Of a stretch of 64,000 bases of DNA, positions 59,636 through 64,000 are shown piece after piece (the first letter of the stretch is position 1; each line of letters starts with the position of its first letter). The notes beneath the pieces were generated by a model. That model was not told the origin of the DNA. It searched no databases and worked only from the letters and a program-made list of their open reading frames with translations. The position numbers were made by a program, and so were the translations under genes. Origin of the DNA: Uloborus plumipes (taxonomy: Eukaryota > Arthropoda > Arachnida > Araneae > Uloboridae); assembly GCA_038373865.1 (NCBI GenBank), contig JAXGGA010005811.1:1-64000 (forward strand), in the 5' to 3' direction.

Positions 59636-62556
59636 GAAGTTATTTTACTTTTTACTAATGAGAAATTTATTTAGTTCAAGATGTGCAGTGTAACATTTTG
59701 CCTTTTACTTTAGTTAATGAAATCTTAACTACTGACAGAACTTAGGAGGTTGTGTCAGTAAATACGTTTTGTAATTAAGCGAAAAATCGGTGACTGACAA
59801 CGGAAAAGTATTAGTACAAAACATTAATGCTAAACAAGCTTATATTCAAACAATGATATTTTTAGCAAAAAAACACCAGTATCAATGTGGTATCCTGTGA
59901 TTATACACAATTCTTTTGCTTGATGGCCTGATTGCTAAGGATTTCTAGAGTCGCACTTTCGATGCATCTCTGTCAAAGATCCTCCTTGTAAGTTAATTTT
60001 GACTCATGCATTTTAAGTCTCTAATGGCCGCAAATTCTTTAAAGTTCCCATTATAAATCTAGAATCTGGGAGGTAAGGCATTAAGAGTTGCTAGGCTTCT
60101 GGTGTGGATCCAGAAATAGCTATTTTCAAAGCTGCATTCAAACGGAAACCACGTGTAGTGAGTAGCAGATATAGGGGACCCCAGAGTGAAATGCGTTTCT
60201 ATTATTTGGACCATTTTTGCCTCCCTATAAAGAAATACAAAATTGAGCCTCAATTGTATCTACCTTTCCTTGACTTAGGAAGATGAATGTATTCACACAA
60301 AAGTGGGCGTGGTTTTTGCTGTGCTTAGTTGCAAAAAGCATCGAGTACATACTTTTGCCCCCCTCCCCTCTCTGGAAAATTCGAACTGACGCTCCTGCGT
60401 TCAACAAAATTTTATTAGGATATTTTTTTTCCACTATACACTGACATGTATTTATAAAACATTTATACCATTTGTTTGTAGTTTTCACGGCAAACTTGTC
60501 ACTCGCTTCGGAAAGCTCGATTAACAATAACGGTCACCGTCTCCGCTTTTCATTCATTCATTTTGCGCTACCCCGTACGATCAATAAATAGGATATCATT
60601 ACTTCCGTGTAGGGTGAAAGTTACGAGACACGAAATGAAAATAAAAAATAAAAATTCCCGTTTCCTCGTTCGTGAAATTTCGCGCTGCAGTTCAGCCACC
60701 TCTCCTCTCTGAAACAAAGAGTCCTCGGAAAAATCAATTCGTCGTTTGCGAGCTTTCGGCGAACTCGTTTTCGTTCTATCGCGAAATCATTTCTGTCTCG
60801 CTTCTCTCCTGAAGTTACGATCTTCGAAAACTGCCTCCGTTTTACCTAAACAGCCTGTTGGTTGTCAGGGTAACTGCCACGCGTTTGTCGTCTGCTCTGG
60901 GGATTCCGAATCGCTTTCGGAGTTCTTGGTATGGATGCTGCTGTTTCTGGGAAATGTTTGAAATATTTGACTTATCATGATCAGGGTCGCAGAGAGCTAA
61001 GAGTTTATCCAGTAATGATGACGCTCCACCGTTTTTGATTCCCCCCCCCCGCCCTTTTATCACGATGTGACAAAAGGCCAGGAGCGATACAAGTACAAGG
61101 GGGGGGGGCGATCGCCCCTCCCTTGGGGCACTCTTCACCGGCAATTTTTCAGTGTTGAAGTTCTAAGATTGCAAGTTAATACAAGCTCTAGAGAAGGGGG
61201 GGGGGGGGGCTCTCCGCCGGAAATGTTTCGGAATTGAAGTCTAAATCCTTTGTGATTGATATTTGTAAACCAGTATGCATTGTAAAAAATAAGTAATAAA
61301 AATTAATCGCCCACCCTTGAAACATTTCTAGATCCACCCTTGCACCAGGCTTGTCATTTAAACGATCAGAGGGCCCTTGTCGATTAACTGCCCCAACTTT
61401 GGTAAATTAATGTATTTACATATAAGTGGGCTAAGGTTTTGCTGTTTTTTACATTGAGTGTAGATTCTTTTGCCCCTTCCCTTTGAAAAAAATAGAAATG
61501 ACCGGCCTGAGAATCAGTTTACTTACGTTACGCCCTACCCATTTTGTCACATGTTACGCTAATTTTATGAACACATTCTTATACAAAAATGCGTGATATC
61601 ACACTGTATGTTACCACTTCCCTCCTCTTTCACAAAGTCACAAGTGCACGTCCCCCAAACCTCCCGGCGGGCTCAGTTATTTCGACCAGTTAGAATGACA
61701 GTGCTGTAGGTCGAAATTTAAAAAAAAATTACTTAAATATGGATATGGGTTCCTCTCTAGTTCCTTAATTAAATGCACCAATTGTACAAAAAAAAAAAAA
61801 AAATCTAAAGCATATTACCTACTAGTGGTGGCGTACTCAAGGGGAGGGAACGAGGCTTTCCTAAAAATTTCAGAGTAGTATTTTAAAATATGTGAAGTAG
61901 TTAAATTTTTTTTCTTGGTAGGAACATTGAACACATCACGATAAAAATAAATTTAAGTTATCTGGGATACGTGCAGAAAACTACTGCACGGATCAATTAC
62001 AGTGATACGTGCAGTATCGAAAATTTGTAGTTTTGTGCTCACTCTATGTAACAATTTGTTTTCAGATTCGATCCCTTTCAAATTTCTCAACCGGATTCTT
62101 TTTAAGCGAAATGGGGGGGAAGAAACCTAGAAGTGAATGACATGCTTCAGTACTTGCATTTGGAATGATTACTGTGACCATAAAAGTGTCAATTTACTTA
62201 GCAATAAATGAATAAAATTCAGTAATTCAACGTCAGTTAAAGGAGGTTCCGGTTAAAAGAGCTGAGGAAAATCGGGATACTTTTAACGCGTTCTTTTCAG
62301 CCAATCAAAGAAAACTGAAGGGTGAACCAATACTTCTGAGGTTAAACTCAAGCAGTCTAACACAAAATTCAATATTATTAAGTTTTACAAGCCAATCTTT
62401 GTGTTGTCACAGTTAGACATTTTATAGCCTGAAGAAGTGTATATATTCTGAGTTATTTTGTCTAGCGCTTCATGGACACTCAGCTTCCTGTTTTATTCTG
62501 CTTTCTCTGTGCGACACGCCCTTTTCATAAGTCATGATTTATGTACGAAGGAACTG
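59636..62556 (+). other. Probable coactosin-like intron, middle part
   Basis: It contains family F pieces (about 60290-60395), C/G runs (61038-61210) and a GC-richer patch at about 60520-60960. No exon, RNA gene or clear promoter is recognised. Confidence 0.4.
61348..61511. mobile_element. Family F short MITE
   Basis: CAGGCTTGTCATTTAAACG and GAAATGACCGGCCTG form inverted ends around about 160 bp, with the shared ACATATAAGTGGGC interior phrase also found near 5969. Confidence 0.65.
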
Positions 62557-62564
62557 ATTTTACC

Positions 62565-63407
62565 CAGTGGTCGGAAGTAGCGCGCTACAAGTAGCGAAAC
62601 TACTGTAGTAGCTACATTTTTTAGTAGTTTGTAGTGTAGCGCACTACTTTTAAAAAAAAGTAGAGTAGTGAGTAGCGCGATACAAAAATAGTAGTTTGTA
62701 GCGATTTCTGAAAACCACTTTTAAATTAAAAACGTAAATAAATAAATGAAAAAAAAATTAAACAAAGAGAACGAAGGAAAAAAATAATTGACAATGACTG
62801 GTGCACATCTTGCATGAGTACAGCAGCGAACGCAATGAGAAATAAGTACATAAAAATATGAGCTGATCTTTGAGGAAATATATTCTGTTTGATGTCATTG
62901 GTTTATTAGGCATCATAATTTTTATATTCCTTCAGATAGTTTTCATGTTCCTAAATATTCCCTGGCAAGAAATTCAAAAAGAAAAAAAAAAATGAAGGTT
63001 GAATTTTTTCAATCTTTCAACTTTTGAATCCTTTCTTGTGGCGAATATTCGTAAAAATTGTAAAAAAAAAGTCTAAAAAGGACAAATTTTAACAAAAAGA
63101 AAATGGGAACAAAAAGGAAAATAAACAAATAAATTCATTCAAAGACAATTCCTAGTTCTATTCCATATTCAAATGAGTTAATTTATTAATGTAAACCACT
63201 TTTCGAATTTTTTCGGTCAATCTTCAAACGGTGTATGCTTTTTATTTATTTATTTTTTAAAAGTAGCGAAGTAGCGACTACAATTCAAAAGTAGTTTGTA
63301 GTCACTACATTTTAAAAGAAGTAATTGTAGTTGTAGTTAACTACACTTATAACTAAGTAGTTGTAGTTGTAGTTCGCTACAAAGAAATGTAGTTTTTTCA
63401 ACCACTG
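62565..63407 (+). mobile_element. hAT-like MITE (family D), copy 2
   Basis: CAGTGGTCGGAAGTAGCGCG at the left and TTTTTTCAACCACTG at the right are flanked by an exact 8 bp duplication ATTTTACC (62557-62564, 63408-63415). It is 843 bp, with GTAGC-type subterminal repeats, and an inverted sister of 58700-59627. Non-coding. Confidence 0.92.
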
Positions 63408-63415
63408 ATTTTACC

Positions 63416-64000
63416 CGTGCTGTTGGGCTGTTGTAGTGTGGGCTAGTTGTTTTCTTTGCATTAATACTGCAGTAGCAGAAAAACGACTTTTACAGAAATC
63501 CTTTTATCGGATAATTTACATATGAGGGGGTTTTCGCTAAAGGTTAGTTTTCATCACCAAATTGGTTTCGACGCCTTAATATCTCTGATCAGTTACAAAT
63601 AAAATTCTGTGTATCAAGCAAAACTATCTAATTGCTAATCTTTAGTGATTAAAAAAAAATGTCAATGCACACGAAAGTTTTAGGTAATAAATTTGGAGCA
63701 CGATTTACTATATGCATTGGCCGAAGCCACACCAAATATTAAACAAATTGTTAGAACTATTGTTATGAGCAACATGATTATTTAATTTAATATAAAGTTA
63801 GTATCAGACAGCTTTTTTTCTGAATGATGAAATTAATTTTAGTAGTTTAAGCGACTTAAGTTAAATATGCAATAATTAGTTTTTTTCGATCCATTTTTAG
63901 GGGGGGGGGAGGAGGGGGATATATTGGCTACTATATAACTGACTTTTTGGGCGACAGCTTTAAAAAGGTTGGGAATTACTGTTTTCGAATTATCTTTATT
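63416..64000 (+). other. Probable coactosin-like intron, right edge
   Basis: AT-rich sequence with a G-run near 63900. No exon recognised. Confidence 0.4.

Noticed and set aside
60104..60286. 60-codon frame as a possible second exon of the coactosin-like gene
   Set aside because: It has no resemblance to the coactosin ADF-homology sequence and no suitable phase-matched acceptor.

Overview
The window looks like AT-rich nuclear DNA from an arthropod. It has intron-rich genes with GT/AG junctions, long homopolymer and microsatellite tracts, and dense, nested transposable elements. The repeat types (hAT-, mariner- and piggyBac-like MITEs, a Ty3/Gypsy element, repeats starting with CTAGC near a GC-rich CCCG motif) suggest a chelicerate such as a spider. 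That placement is an inference from general style, not from a marker gene.

Only two host genes can be supported, both on the + strand. FANCL, the Fanconi anaemia E3 ubiquitin ligase, occupies 502-17374. Eleven exons keep a continuous reading frame (298 codons plus stop) covering the UBC-RWD domain and the complete C-terminal RING; the N-terminal exons lie left of the window. Its introns hold hAT-like MITEs, two full copies of a 1.7 kb repeat (family A), a mariner remnant and tRNA-like SINE sequence. At the right, 54103-54179 is the first coding exon of a coactosin-like actin-binding protein (COTL1 family) with a CpG-rich promoter just upstream. The rest of that gene runs off the right edge, so 54180-64000 is probably its first intron.

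The 36 kb between the genes (17.5-53.9 kb) is almost entirely mobile DNA. From left to right: an inverted copy of family A2; a 1.37 kb foldback element between TTAA sites; a degraded hAT-like MITE; a 1.9 kb GTAGGGGAGAG element holding a second foldback; a 5.9 kb CAGGGGCGG-bounded composite containing a 147 bp tandem array and a three-layer nest; a GGGTGATTCTCC element with a reiterated 16-mer; a 2.6 kb TIR element; a CTAGC-class repeat with a minisatellite; a 2.04 kb foldback that captured a protein tail; and a complete, young Ty3/Gypsy retrotransposon (41422-47634). The last sits inside a repeat that carries a (GT)n tract and a 145 bp tandem array. Another A2 copy and a perfect hAT-like MITE with its target duplication follow.

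The two host genes show no functional link. FANCL acts in interstrand-crosslink repair and coactosin in actin dynamics. The most unusual content is structural: three long foldback elements, a hairpin-ended repeat family carrying arrays of TTGGCGA palindromes, and two unrelated arrays of near-nucleosomal period that each follow a microsatellite.
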